A DNA stretch of 64,000 nt from Nymphaea colorata (GCF_008831285.2 NC_045143.1:2074503-2138502); one strand, 5' to 3'. Shown: positions 12,951 through 25,465, numbered from the stretch's first letter. The notes: a model not told the origin generated them from the letters alone. Made by a program: numbers and translations.

Positions 12951-15548
12951 TCTGTAAACAGCCACAAGCAGAAGAAGATCTGCAGTCAGTTTGCATATGG
13001 GCAATAAAAAATTCAGCAACAGTTGAATGCCTGAGTTAATAAACAGCACTGCATCTGATATATATCCACTTGGTGACCCGCTCTTGACGCGGGAATTGCG
13101 ATTATCGAGGATCAAAATCAGCATAGATTATCGCAAGAAACAAGGATCTTAGACCCTGTCACTAACAGCTTCGCCCCCTTGATTAGGTGGTTGGAGTTAC
13201 AGACTTTCAAGTTGAATATAGTTGAAGAGTTAGGACCAAGGGTGAATCTCAGTTGGCGTAATCCGGTAGGCAGCTGCCGATCCCCAACTTGTCTATTGGA
13301 AAGGAAAAAGACAGAAACTCAGTTTCTGTGAGAATGGGGATCTTTAGTTCCTTACACGAGTTTCTGTTTCTCTCTGGAATCCTGATTTGCCATGCTCAAA
13401 GATCGTGGTTCTCTTGATAGTCTAGAGTTTCTGATCAACTCTTCTGCTCACTATCACACACTGGTCTTTGGATATCGATCTTTGGTTAATATGTTGCTAA
13501 ACACACAAAACTGTTTCTCATGACTGAAAATGGGTACAATGTTACATCAAACTGCATTCAGAAACAAGAGAGATATAACAGGAAGATCAAACTGAAGAGG
13601 AGGATACTAACAGAGGGCACAAACTGGAAAAATATGCAGTTGTTTAAACGGTTCAAAGCATGTGCATACATCCGCTTGGAAGGACAGAATAACTTCAGTA
13701 CATTGACAATGGAAAAAAAGAAATTTAGCCAATAAAAACTGCAGTGGACTTACTGGTTTCTTCCTGTTCTCAACAATGACAGGTACCAATTTCTCAGGAA
13801 CTCCTTATATAGGACCTAAGAAAAAAAAAATCTTCACTAGATATTTTTCCCTCTTTCAGTATAGTGGTGAAAGGTCTCCCTTCTTCGCCATTATCTCTTC
13901 ATTCTGTTTTATGTGAGAAACAAGTAGTGCGTTGGCTTGCTTAGATATTTCTTTTGCCAGATTTGTGCACTGGTGGTCCCAACAGCATCTCATTTGGCAT
14001 TTTGCTCCATCCAAGGAATTAAAAAATTGTTATAAAAAATTCAAGATGGAAAACTGAGTGAGAGATAGTGGATGCAGAACCTCATATTCACAAAAATTGT
14101 GTTCTATTCAGAAAAATGTAAATAACTTATGAAGGTCACATTTTGTCGTTACTTTTTGTCATCTGTATGTAAAGCTTATCTGCACGAGGTTTTCATCTTA
14201 ACAATTTCCAGCTCAAAATAAAGAAAACAGTCAGAGGGTGTGAGAGAAAGAACATGAAAACCTCAAGTTCGTCCGCTAAAGGGTTGGTGCAGTGGCTTGG
14301 AGTGGAAGCTGATGGGTCTCTATTTCTAATGTCATGGTGTCAACTTCAGAGGGTGCCACCGATGCACAAGTTGAAGCGAAAGAGGGATAGTTCATCGAGC
14401 TTTGGCTTTCAGTTGGGTGGTAGATCTCGCCTACTCACCTGAAAAACTACAAGTTTATATTGCAATAGTATCACAGCTTCGGGTGAGGGTTGATAAGCAA
14501 CCAGTCTCTGTTTCAGTGTTAAGGACATCAATCTCTTACGCTACAAAAAGAGAGTCATCGATGCATTAGTTAGTTACAGCGCAATGGGGCAGCAGTTGTT
14601 GAATAGGAGATTCGGCTTCCTCCCAGGCAATGTGTAGGATACTTCACTACTTAATATAATGAAGATGTCTTCATAATATATGCAATAGAGAACCGTAAAT
14701 TCACTTGTTTATGTAGTAGATTACTATAACAAGCAAGATGATATTGTGGTCTCAGAAGACGAGTAAATAATCTCGGAGCCCGTAAAACAAATTGCATTGT
14801 TTTGATTAGGCACTGTTATCGTCATTTCGTTCTGTTTTTAATTGGAAAGTCTAAACTTATCTCTGTTTTGTGCTTAAACTGCATGCAAATGTAGTAGTAA
14901 ATAAGTTTGTGAATGGCTCAGATACACCTGGCTATCAACCGAAATTCATATAATTAGATTTAGCAAGAAAATAAGATATGAAAATACCGAGTCTTGCCAT
15001 TATGAAAAAACTAGATTCAATATTTTCAAAAGTAGCTAAGTCCAACTTCAAATTTGATTTTGGACCCGAGCTGGATCGGATTTGATTAGGTCAGAGTTGA
15101 TAAAATATAAATTAATTGACTTGAGTTTGATTGTTTATATCTTTCTTGTAGCGGTATAAGCTGTTTGGATTTGGGTCGGATCCAACCTTTATTGAACCTG
15201 ACCTAATCATAATCAATGTAATCGCATTTGGATTCATTTTTTTAAAATGAAAAATAAAAAAGATTAGCATATGCCATATGCATGGCCTAAGGACGTAGAC
15301 AATTTGGATCTGGGTCTGGTCCTACCTTTACTGAACCTGCTTTAATCCATCAAATGGTTGGTACCTGATTGTTTAAAATTGAATTTAGATTGGACTAGCC
15401 CAATCGAATCTTGAACTCGAATTTGGATTTATTTGTGAAACCTCTCATACTAAATACTAATCCAATTATTAATTCAAAAAATATTATTTTTTTGGCCTAA
15501 ATTGGACTGAACAATTTTGAATTCTGATCAGTAGTTGAATATGTTCGA
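12951..15548. other. Intergenic region upstream of FMO copy 1, no gene recognised
   Basis: This presumably includes the promoter of FMO copy 1. One W-box-like TTGACG core lies near 13084. The 14254-14442 stretch holds a 62-codon plus-strand frame that I do not recognise and would not call. From about 15050 the text is rich in GGATTTG/GAATTTGG words, typical of decayed interspersed repeats. Confidence 0.55.
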
Positions 15549-15850
15549 TCCATTGGCACCGTAATATCATCAATGTGTCAAGTTCATGTGAGACCTTGGG
15601 TTTGGATCTGGGCACAATCATGAAACTGCATATAGAATTCGGGCCTGCTTAAATCATCAGGTCCACTTGTCAAATTTATTGGGCTAAATAATTTCAAATT
15701 CGGGTCAATAATTAGATGCATCGAATCTTTTAATGTTTAATGGAAATTAATGTTGACAATAGTGAAAGGAACTCACTTTCAGAGAAAAAACGGAAAATGA
15801 AATATTAATTGAAAAATATGCAATATTTACCGTCACCATCCTTGTGAGCT

Positions 15851-15918
<68 letters not shown>

Positions 15919-18000
15919 CATTGGCTCATAGCAATATATTTTCTTATTCTTGAAAAATAATTTTCATCTATCGCTTAAAGGGCTGGATCCATTAACTTGA
16001 GCATAAAAAAAGTACAAGTCTACAAAACTCCAGTTTTTGCGTTACAAAAAAAATCTCCATTTTGTGAGCCAACGATAGCCGATCATTATGACCGAACCAC
16101 GTAAAAAAAAAGATTTGGATACTGAAAAAAATTTTGATATTTGATTATGAATTCATATCACATTTGGATATAAGAAACGGCATTGAATCGAATTTAGAGT
16201 CAGATTTAACTAAATGTTGACCAAATTCAGATTCAGATTTGGTCAGGATAATAGTTTTAATTCGAATAAACATCTTGTAATGAATGTCTATAATATGGTT
16301 TGCGTTAGATCTAAAAGTTGGAATTGAATGTTAATTTAAAAAAAAAAATTGGATCGGATTTGAATTATGAATTCAGATTTTGGGTTTGGATATGAATCTA
16401 AATATATATAGATATTTGAAAAAACGGATACGGTAAGCATACATCTGATTCCAATTGTATCCCTAACGTTGCCTACAGCTTAGGAACTAAATATAGAAGC
16501 CCTTCAAATTTGTTCATGGATTATTGAAAAAATTAAAGGAATAAAGGAAGTGTAAATTCGTAAATGTGCCTACTTGTGAAATGTGAATTTGCATGTTATA
16601 AAATTTAAATTCAAGCATATTATCGGTCTTTGTAGAAACAAAAAAAAAAAAATCCTAACTTAATGACAATAGGGTAGACTCATGAAATACTATTGTTTTA
16701 CAAATTAGGCTCATTTTCTCGAAGATTTTTTTCTGATTTCTGGAACATATTTATAGAATATTAACACAGGGCTGCTATCACCAAACACCTCTAAAAAGAT
16801 GTTCTTGGTGGATCCGAGACTTAAAGCATAGGAGGGGAATGATGCGTACAAACATTATATGAAATTATCAGTTGACATTGCTTCCCAAATAATCATATAT
16901 TTTAAAAGTAATGTTGACATTATCAAGAAGTATGATCATTAACTTGGCATTGAAAAAGAGACGAGAAATATCTAGATATTCTTACAAAAAAGAGAGTGTA
17001 TAGATATTAATTCTTACACTCCTTAAGGTTGTTGTTGGTCTTTCGTATTAAAAAACGATGTTAGATTTTTATTTTTTATTTTTTAATATGGTATTAGAGC
17101 AGGAAGATACCCATATGCTGCACAAGAAAATAAAGAGCACTATGCAAGTGTTTAACGTTATTAAAAAAAAAATTCACAATAAAATGAAGGTTATCATTGA
17201 TAAAAAAATAATCCTGTGACCTATAAGGGAATTATATTATGCAGGTGAAGATAGACACAAATAATAATAGCATTTTATCAACAAGGAGGGTCATTGGCTC
17301 TTGCAAAAAAAAAAAAAAATGGTAGAAATATGATGTCTTGGATTTTTCAAGTATGTCTTGAAGGTGAAAATGGAAAGTGTTATCAAACAAGATCTTCTCG
17401 ACAAAAGAAAGGTTATTATTGTTAAAGGTAATGTGGTGACTTTCAGAAAATGATATCTATAAAAGTAAAGATGTAATAAAAATAATAATAAAATTGTTAT
17501 CAACAAGGGGGTCATCCACCTAAATTTGCAAGGAAAATAACGTGTGAGTGTAAATATCAAATCTAACAATATTGATGTTTTGCAATGTAACTACCATTTA
17601 CAAGAAATGTTATTATTGTTGGCAATAATTCTGTGGTTTATAAGAGAATGATATCTATAGGAGTAAAGAAGCCAACAAAAATAATAATAACATTGCTATT
17701 AACAAAGAGATATGTCAACCTAAACATGTAAAAAAAATCAAAGACATATCTAGATATTATTGTAGACAAAAAGTATAAATATCAGATCCTTAGGACCCAT
17801 GGTGGCATTCCATGGTGGAAACCACTTTAACTCTCATGCTTTTCATTATTTTTTTTTATGTACTTTTAACAGCAGCATCCAAGTGTGTTGCATGTATTTT
17901 TATATCTTAAAAAAAAACATGAGTCATGTGAAATGCTTGCAAATCTATCCTTCATGAAAATAACACATCGATAAAAATGGAGTTACACCAAAAATTTCAC
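15549..18000 (+). repeat. Dispersed repeat family, copy A (about 2.4 kb)
   Basis: The same sequence recurs at 25822-28110 (copy B) and 31627-33545 (copy C), all in one orientation. Shared landmarks in order are CCATTGGCACCGTAATAT, a TA microsatellite, GGCTGGATCCAT, GACCGAACCACGTAAAA, a motif TGGTATTAGAGC (17089-17100), several AATAATAATA...TTGTTATCAACAA blocks, and ACATGAGTCAT near the end. I see no coding frame. The TGGTATTAGAGC motif resembles a retrotransposon primer-binding site (initiator Met-tRNA), so this may be a non-autonomous LTR-type element. That is an inference. Confidence 0.8.
15853..15915. repeat. (TA)n microsatellite, about 62 bases
   Basis: A pure TA run within dispersed-repeat copy A. 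The matching tract is about 24 bases in copy B (26116-26140) and shorter in copy C (31629-31643). Confidence 0.95.
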
Positions 18001-18598
18001 CACGGCAAGCATGATGACAGGTCGGGAAAATTACCTTCTTTTTATTGACATCTGTGAAATGAACGTCGGCACAATTACTTTTTATCAACGCTTTCATTTT
18101 TAGCGGCGCTTGAAAAATGAACGTTTTCTTTCCTTTTTCGACCATTTTGGATTGGCAATTGATTCAACTAAAATGGCGAATTGAAGGGCTCTTGAAGAGG
18201 AAGGCGGTGGAGCTGGAAGAGGACCAGCCCCATGGTTACTTCTTGTTCAGCCCAGGAGGTGCCACCACCACAAGGCGGCATAAGAAATTGTATCAGCTCA
18301 TACATCGCCTTGATTGACTGGCGGCTGTTCCACCTAGCTTTCAATTTCAGAAGCAATAATAAATCAAATCTCTGTTTCAGTGATTACAGACGCAAACGAA
18401 CCATTATAGGTGTTTTCTGTCGAAATCTTTTAGTGGTTGTACGATTTATCATACTCTGGAAGTTGCAAAATCTTATCTAAGCATCTAAACATTAAGTCTA
18501 GATAGTTTGCTTTTTAAGTTTCCTCCTTCCGCCTCTGTTTGAGGCAGAAGGGAGAAACAGGGTGCCCAATGGTTCCAAGTGTTAAGGACATCTACTGT
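18001..18598. other. Segment with a stretch shared with the copia gag leader
   Basis: The plus strand at about 18186-18280 can be read as a peptide containing LLKRKAVE, QPHGYFLFS and TTTRR. The minus strand at about 23040-23190 gives FLKRKAVK, QPHVYFLF and ATTR, next to the copia gag. The two are related sequences in opposite orientation. I do not recognise the source. The remaining bases hold no gene. Confidence 0.5.
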
Positions 18599-19391
18599 GT
18601 GAGAGGTTAGTCAAAGGGACCAAGTGCGCCTACCACCGACGACTATAGACTTGCGGCTAGCTACTATGTTACTTTTTCTCTGTCGAGGGGGACGCCTGTT
18701 CTTGTCCTGGAGTGCTTTTTTCTTCAAAGGCGACGGATATCAACGTCCCCACCAACACTGTTTATTAGCCATGACTATGCATCCAAGAGATCGAGGCTTC
18801 GCATCTTGTAAATTAAGAATTTAAGAGTTCAGCAATTCATCTTGAGACATAAGCAATAGGAAAACTACTTCTTCGGGCAGCGTTCTCTTTTAAAAGTGTT
18901 CTACTTAATACACCATGCAAAGTTGTAGCTGCAACGTAAGAGAGCTAGCCATAACCAATCTTCACATCGTGTGTGAGCCTACCTCCTTTTTAAGTGAGAC
19001 ATGTATTGGTTATGGCTAGCTCTCTTACGTTGCAGCTACAACTGTGCATGGTGTATTAAGTACAACACTCTTAAAAGAGAACGCTGCCGAAGAAGTAGTT
19101 TTAGCATTGCTTATGTCTCAAGATGGCGAGAGAATGTGGTTGTTAGGCCTCAAATTGCTGAACTCTTAAATTCTTAATTTACAAGATGTGAAGCCTCGAT
19201 CTCTTGGATGCTTAGTCATGGCTAATAAAAAGTGTTGGTGGGCAGGTTGATATCTGTCGCCTTTCAAGAAAAAAGCACTCCAGGACACGAATAGGTGTCC
19301 CCCTCGACAGAGAAAAAGTAACATAGTAGCTAGCAGCAAGTCTATGGTCGTCGGTGGTAGACACTCTTGGTCCCATTGACTAACCTCTCAC
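18599..19391. repeat. Large foldback: inverted repeat with arms of about 361 and 387 bp
   Basis: The left arm, 18599-18959, and right arm, 19005-19391, are near-identical reverse complements around a 45-base spacer. Both outer ends read GTGAGAGGTTAGTCAA, and the inner ends read GCTAGCCATAACCAAT. The right arm has about 26 extra bases (around 19130-19155) missing from the left. Scattered single differences show that the arms have diverged a little. A transcript would form a very long hairpin. The right end lies beside the copia LTR. No open frame spans it. Confidence 0.92.
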
Positions 19392-19394
19392 TTG

Positions 19395-19778
19395 CCAGTG
19401 CATTATAGATGCACCACATCTTAAAAAGTATAAGACAGAAACAAGGGATACGAAGAAGAAACAATGATTTAACAATGATTTACGTGGTTTGGCGTATTAG
19501 CCTACATTCACCAAAGAGAAAAAGGGGTTTTCTTCTTCATTTTCTATTATGTGTTTACAGGAGGGATACAGCTCCTTATATAGATTTGCATACACCAAAT
19601 AAGATAGGAACATTTTTATGAGAATCTTCGGGCAGATATAGATAGGCTTCATCGACGCCAATAATCATGGAGAGGATTGATGCCAATAAACTTGGAGAGG
19701 ATAATTCATTAGATCTGTACCCTATCTTCTCCCAAAGATAGTGGAGAAGATCGCCTCCTTATCTCTATGCCACAAACA
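19395..19778 (-). repeat. 3' LTR of a Ty1/copia retrotransposon
   Basis: On the minus strand a polypurine tract, GAGGGGGAGA, ends beside 19778 and is followed by TGTTTGTGGCATAG, a normal LTR start. Inside, TATATAAGGAGC (about 19573-19584) looks like the LTR TATA box. The 3' end is not certain; TAATGCA at about 19399-19405 is one possible terminus. No matching 5' LTR was found on the far side of gag, so the element is incomplete. Confidence 0.65.
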
Positions 19779-22700
19779 GTCTCCCCCTCAGGTTGACGAG
19801 CAAATGTCGATCTGCCCCAACTTACACACAATGTATGTATGACGATCTCTTCCAAGAGACTTGGTAAGGATGTAAGCAAGTTGAAATTCACTTTTGACGT
19901 GGTGTTTGAATGGTTCTATCTTGTATTTTCTCTCTAATAAAGTGACAATCGACTTCGATATGCTTAGTTTATTCATGAAAAGCAGGATTTGCTCCAATGT
20001 AGATCGCTGTCATTCGTCGCACATTAGCTTCATAGATTCATTCATTTCAATCTTCATATCTTTCAGTAGTGCTTTTATCCATATCAACTCGCATGTACAT
20101 GAAGCCATGGCTTTGTACTTTGCCTCTGCACTCGATCGAGCCACAACTGACTGTCTTTTGCTCTTCCAATTTACCAAGTTTTCTCTAACAAAAGTACAAT
20201 ATCCCAAGGTAGATTTGTGATTATTTGGATTGCCTGCCCAATCAGCATCACAATATCCAATTACATCCATTTTCTGATCTCGTTTCATCAAGATCCCTTG
20301 TCTTGGAGTTCCTTTTAAGTACCTTAAAATCCTGTGAGCTGCATCGACATGTCTTGACTTCAAGTTATGCATAAATTGGCATACGAGGCTAACATCATAG
20401 ATGATATTAGGTTGGGTGATGGTCAAATATATGGGCTTTCTTCAATGCTGACAGCATTTCTTGCATAGCTTTCTGCCAGTTTGAGTTTTTGCTTGCTTCC
20501 TCATAATTTTTTGGTTCATGATGGGAGTAGGTATTAAGTACATAGGATTTATAGGGTTTTGTTAAGGTATCAAGGGTAATATAGTCATCTATGGAGTGAT
20601 TGTGTCGGGTTGAGAGATAGGTATAGAAATCTTTTAGTTTTGGCAGTGGTCTAGAAAGAAGAGTTGATCTTCTTAGGATTGGTTCGATGGTTTGGTCTTG
20701 GTAAGACAGAGATGGCTGAGGGTTACTATCTTCGTTTTGGTTTTTTAAGAATATAGGCTTGCTAGATTGCTGATTCTTGGTTTGAATCATAGTATTTTGA
20801 AAAACATCAACAAGAGGAAGAGAGAGAGGAGCAGCGGAAGGAAGATGTGCTGCAAAAATGGAACCTTCACCTTGAGAACCTTGATCTTGAGTTTGGGTCT
20901 CTCCCTGACTCGGTGCCTCATAGAATGACAACCCGAATCACAAAAAACTTTTTTGATCTTGGATCAAAACATTTGTAACTGTTTTTTTTGCTTGAGCACC
21001 CAAGGAAGACACATTTCAAAGTTCGTTTTTCAAGTTTGTTTTGGAATCACTCTTGTATGTGCACAAAACATTTGCACTCAAAGATTTTTAAGTGCTTAAT
21101 AAAAATCGTTCTTCGAAGCAAAACTTCAAGAGGAACTTGATTTTCAATACTAGAACTTGAAACTCTATTAGCAAGATAACATGCAGTACCAACCGCTTCT
21201 GCCCAAAAACTTTGAGGTACATTCATATGGATCATAAGAAGAAGAACAATAGTAATAAACTGTCTATTCTTTTTTTCTGAAACCCCATTTTGTTGAGGAG
21301 TACCAGAACATGTAAGTTGTAGTGGTACCTCCTTTTTGTTCAAGAATTCCTCAAACTATTGGTTCACATATTCCCCTCTATTATCAGATCAGAGATTTTT
21401 AATTTTTGCACTATACTAAGTGTATACCAGATTGTAGTAATCTTGAAAAATCTTAAAAACTTCACTTTTATTTCTAAGAAAAAAATATCCATGACATGCG
21501 AGATTTATCTTCAATGAAAAACACATAGTACCTGTATCTTGTATAGGATCCCACTGGGACTGGTCCCCACACGTCAGAGTACACCAAATCAAAGAAACCA
21601 GTGGATGATTGAAAAGACAGCCTAGTCCACTCTGAAAATTTGCAAGCATCGCAAGAATGTCTGTCTATGATGATATTAGGAACACACATCTTCAAATTTT
21701 TATCCGAAATGTGCCCATGTCTTGCATGCCACATTTGATATTCTTACTTCTTCTTTTCCTTACTAGTATGTACGAAGAAACTTGCTCCTGGAGTTTCCAA
21801 TACATATAGCCCATTTTGCTCCCATCCTCTACCAATCTCCTTCATTTTCAGATCCTGAAATATCACATTCTTGAAAGAAAAAATTGCCATACAGTTATAA
21901 GTTTTGGTCAATTTGTTTACTAACATCAAGCTAGTCGAAAGATTAGGTACCTAAAGAACTGATGATGATTTGTTTTCAAAGAACGATAATTTTTTAGTTT
22001 CGTCAACAACAATATGTGATTTGTCGGTTGAGAAAACCGGTTTTTTGTTCATATTATCTATAACAGTTAACCTTGACAAATCATTAGTCATTTAATCAGT
22101 TGCACTAGTGTCAATGACCCAAATAAGATTACTAGAATGAGTAAGGAAGGTAAGATCATTACCTTCGGTGGAATTACCGACCGTATGAGAGGAAACGAGA
22201 TTTGTCTTAGAGAATTTTTAGAAAAATTTTTTTAAGTCATCCTTTGTGACAAGATCTGCTTGGTTGGATGATGACGTTTTTTTCTCTTATAGGTTTGCCG
22301 ACGAGCTCCCAACTTTTTTCTCGAAGATGCCCAATTTTATTGCAACGCGAGCACTTGAGTTTGCTGCGGTTTCGTTGGAAATTGTTTCCACTATTCTGGT
22401 TTTTTAAATCATTCTTCCAAGTATTTGATTTAAAACAAGCCAGACACCATTTTTTCATGATTCTCTTCATATAACTCTGTTTTTGATGTTTGGTTCATGA
22501 CTTTTCTTCTAGTATATTCTTTTTGAATCGCTCGGCATACTTGATTAAAACTTGGCAAGGGTGTGGTCATGAGAATTTGGCTGCAAAGACTCTCATAATC
22601 AGGTTCAAGGCCAGCAAGCACTTTAAAAATTTTGTCTTCCTCAAATCGTTTTTGATAGATGTTTGCATCTGTGGTCGCCGGCCTGTAATGGGCGAGTTGA

Positions 22701-23118
22701 TCATACAAGTTGCAAAGTTTGTTTAGATATAGACTGGTTTGCTTCCGTCCTTGGTGAGGTTGACGATATCAAGTTGCAGTTGATACACATGGGCAAGATT
22801 ATTTTGCTCGCTGTACATCTTCTTCAAAGTATTTCATATTTCTTTTGCTGTGTCCTTGTATAGAAATAGGCTGGAGATGTGAGGCTCCATGAAATTCATA
22901 AGCCAAGCCATTACCATGTCATTCTCCGATTCCCAATCTTCATAATTAGGATCATACAGCCTTGTGGTGGTGGAATTCATAAGCCAAGCCATTACCATGT
23001 CATTCTCCGATTCCCAATTTTCATAATTAGGATCATACAGCCTTGTGGTGGCGGCACCTTCGGGCTGAACAAGAAGTAAACATGTGGCTGGGTCTCTTGC
23101 AGAACAAGAAGTAAACAT
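19779..23118 (-). mobile_element. Decayed Ty1/copia LTR retrotransposon, internal domain
   Basis: Reading down the minus strand, the pieces are as follows. Gag: about 22834-23118 with NDMVMAWLMN, and 22430-22708 with LAGLEPDYESL. A zinc knuckle near 22330-22400 reads CSRCNKIGHLREKS, with the last Cys replaced. GAG-pre-integrase and integrase follow at 21416-21734 (MWHARHGHIS, YSDVWGPVPVG) and 21047-21343 (GTPQQNGVSE, SFWAEAV). A pol linker lies at 20430-20931. RNase H is at 20010-20420 (HVDAAHRILRYLKGT, GYCDADWAG, SSAEAKYKA). The frame is broken by many stops and shifts. Nearly all of the reverse transcriptase is missing: the linker runs directly into the RNase H region near 20420. It is incapable of autonomous movement. 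Confidence 0.92.
22893..23054 (-). repeat. In-frame 81-bp tandem duplication in copia gag
   Basis: Two direct copies start at 22893 and 22974 (AATTCATAAGCC on the plus strand), each coding DPNYE(N/D)WESENDMVMAWLMN on the minus strand. The period of 81 is a multiple of three, so gag stays in frame through the duplication. Confidence 0.9.
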
Positions 23119-23137
23119 GTGGCTGGGTCTCTTGCAG
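23068..23137. repeat. Perfect tandem duplication, 35 bp twice
   Basis: Two identical adjacent copies begin AACAAGAAGTAAACATG and end CTCTTGCAG. They lie just before the gag coding region. The unit is not a multiple of three and breaks the reading frame. Confidence 0.95.
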
Positions 23138-23649
23138 CACCAGCTCCACCTCCTTCACCGCCTTCCTCTTCAAGAATCCCTCATACATCACACCTCTCTG
23201 CCTTAACAGATCCTCCCCTGCTACATGCACCATAGTAGCAGCCAGTCTACTTCTATCCCATCCTCAGCCAATTTCGAAGTTGCCGGTGAATTTATCTCTG
23301 TTCGATCCCACCGGCAAACTCAGCTGCCAAAGCACGTCGCTAACTTTGGTGGCCTCTGAACTTTCACGAGGCCGGGTTGGGTCAGTTAGGTTTGGGCTTC
23401 GGGCCAGCCAAGATAAGGTTCGGGCTTGGACCGGTTTGACACCTTAAAATCGAGTTTGGGCTCGACTCGATATCCGACATCTGAGCCTGGGCACAACACA
23501 GTCAGTCCGGTTAAAATAAAAAAATTATTTTTTAAAAATTAAAAAAATAAAGATAAAATATATTTTTAAATAATAAAACATATATCATTATTAAATAAAA
23601 AAATAAATAAATCGACCGAATTGAGCCCCATCAAGCCGGCCCGATAGGG

Positions 23650-23815
23650 CCCAAGCTGAACTTTTTGGACCCGGGTAGTCGGGCCTGATGCCTAGGGTTA
23701 GGGAGAGCTTGGGGTGTCAACATGTCTGGCTAGCCCGAGCTGAACTTTTCGGACCCAGGTACCCGGGGCCGGATGCCCAGGGTTAAGGGAGCCTAGGGTG
23801 CTGGCATGGCCCTGT
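23650..23815. repeat. Degenerate tandem duplication of about 84 bp
   Basis: Two units start with CC(A/C)(A/G)AGCTGAACTTTT at about 23650 and 23734, with GGACCC(G/A)GGTA and CC(T/C)AGGGTTA further on in each. They lie inside the GC-rich degenerate element and have diverged by several substitutions. Confidence 0.75.
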
Positions 23816-25269
23816 CCCCTCCCCTCCTCCGTTAGGACTTTGACAATTAAAATTCTACGTATAAATTTTTTTGAATACTTTAGTTTGGCTTTGTAAAACT
23901 TTGAAAAAGTTACGATTATAGCTTATATTAAAATTTAGAAAATTTTCGATTGGTCTTTGGAAAAGTATGAAAACTTACCATTGTTAATCTTGACAAAAAA
24001 ATTTGGGAACAGTACGTCATCCAAGCAGCGATCAGGTAGTCCATCAACACGAAGGCAGTGGGTGCGGCCAATAGTGTCCTAACAACAACCCACCGATAGT
24101 TTAGTTCGTCCCGGGTGAAGGCCACCGATAGATGAACAATTCCACAACTTGTAGTCAAGTCCTGTGATGCAGTTGGTTTTCTGGAGGTCCACATGTAGGA
24201 TGACAGTGTTCTTCGTGGAAAATGAGTCCTACTACGTAATGAAAAAACATTTATACTACGCATTCCCCTCGTCTCTTTGATTATTTTCTGCTCCTCTCTC
24301 TCTCTCTCTCTCTCTCTTGGCAAGGCGTGATGCTACTAGTAGAAGAGAATGGCGTGCTGCTACTATTGAATCAGAAGCGAAGGTAAGGAACATCAGCAAC
24401 TGTTTGAAGAATTTATTTCCAGAAAGTTCTCTGAAGAAGAACGGATCCTAACAAACAGATCGATGAAGTAAAAAAGAAGGATGACTCAACCAAGTCAGGA
24501 GCTGTATCGACTCCATGAAAGAGAACAAATCCTCAATCACTGGCTTGGCTGGCTTGCTGAACAATGGAGATGGATGAAAAGAAAAAAGCAGCTGATTTAA
24601 AGGACCACTGCTACTACTTATATTACTATCCCCAAGTAACAGTAAAACAGCTCTGCCTTGCAAACTTAGAAAAACTTTCTTACCAAAAGAGAAAGTGAGC
24701 CGTGACTTTAGATGGCATCAGGGACATCTAACCTAGACCATGCATTTTTTTATACGATGGTTTTGATTTGTTGTCTTGTTTAACTTTTTACTATTTTTTT
24801 TCCCGGCAAGAGTTTTCCAGAAGCTGATTAAAAAGAGAGTGAAATAACTACAAAGGATACGCTTCTTTTTTTTATTATTACAAAAACAATAGTTCACTGT
24901 CCACTTAACAAGCGCACGAAAAAAATCTCTCAGTGGAGCATGGATGCCAGAGTTAAAAATTTTTTATAAGTTTTTAAATTTTGATGACACAGGTCGAAAT
25001 ATTATTTTTTAAAATTTTTATATGTAACAAATATTTTTTTAATTTAAATATAATTAAAAAAAATTCTTTGAAGCCCCGTTTGATTATCGAGGGAATTACT
25101 GTACACCGGTTGAAAAATGTGTAGTACGATTTCAACCAGTGTAATCAAACACCATGAATTTTACCAATCCAGGGTAAAGTTCTCCCAGAAAAAAGTCGGA
25201 CCCCGGGTCCGACCTTTTTGCGAGGATAATATTTTTGCCCATTGGGGCTTCCTCATCTTTGTCCACAAC

Positions 25270-25465
25270 GTTCCTCTTCGTCGCCAGACTCTCCACCACC
25301 ACAGCTGCTCTGCAGAGGTGGGTAGAAGTTCCTCTTCGTCGTCGTTCTTTCCACCACCACAGCCGCTCTGCCTCCATCGGTCGCCATGGTTAGAAGTTCC
25401 TCTTCATCGCCGTGCTCTCCACCGCCATTGTCGCTCTGCCTCCATCCCTCGCCGTGATAGATTTA
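25270..25465. repeat. Three-unit degenerate tandem repeat (about 60-68 bp)
   Basis: Units starting GTTCCTCTTC at 25270, 25328 and 25396 each contain CTCTCCACC(A/G)CC and CGCTCTGC or a close variant. The repeat keeps a plus-strand frame open for about 119 codons (25117-25476), giving a Ser/Pro/His-rich translation that I take to be a by-product. Confidence 0.8.

Noticed and set aside
12957..13124. In-frame N-terminal extension of FMO copy 1
   Set aside because: Copies 3 and 4 start at the equivalent of MEGKK and the extension has no FMO similarity.
14254..14442. 62-codon plus-strand frame upstream of FMO copy 1
   Set aside because: Too short, with no recognised motif and no splice context.
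15747..15929. Open frame with a long Tyr-Ile run (also at 26010-26198 and 52273-52594)
   Set aside because: It is a translation of TA microsatellites inside repeats, not a gene.
20426..20931. Plant gene encoding a Ser/Gln-rich protein
   Set aside because: It is the integrase-to-reverse-transcriptase linker of the copia pol, in line with the other copia pieces.
23928..24323. 131-codon minus-strand frame
   Set aside because: It starts inside a TC microsatellite (REREREREE) and no motif is recognisable, so it is not called as a gene.
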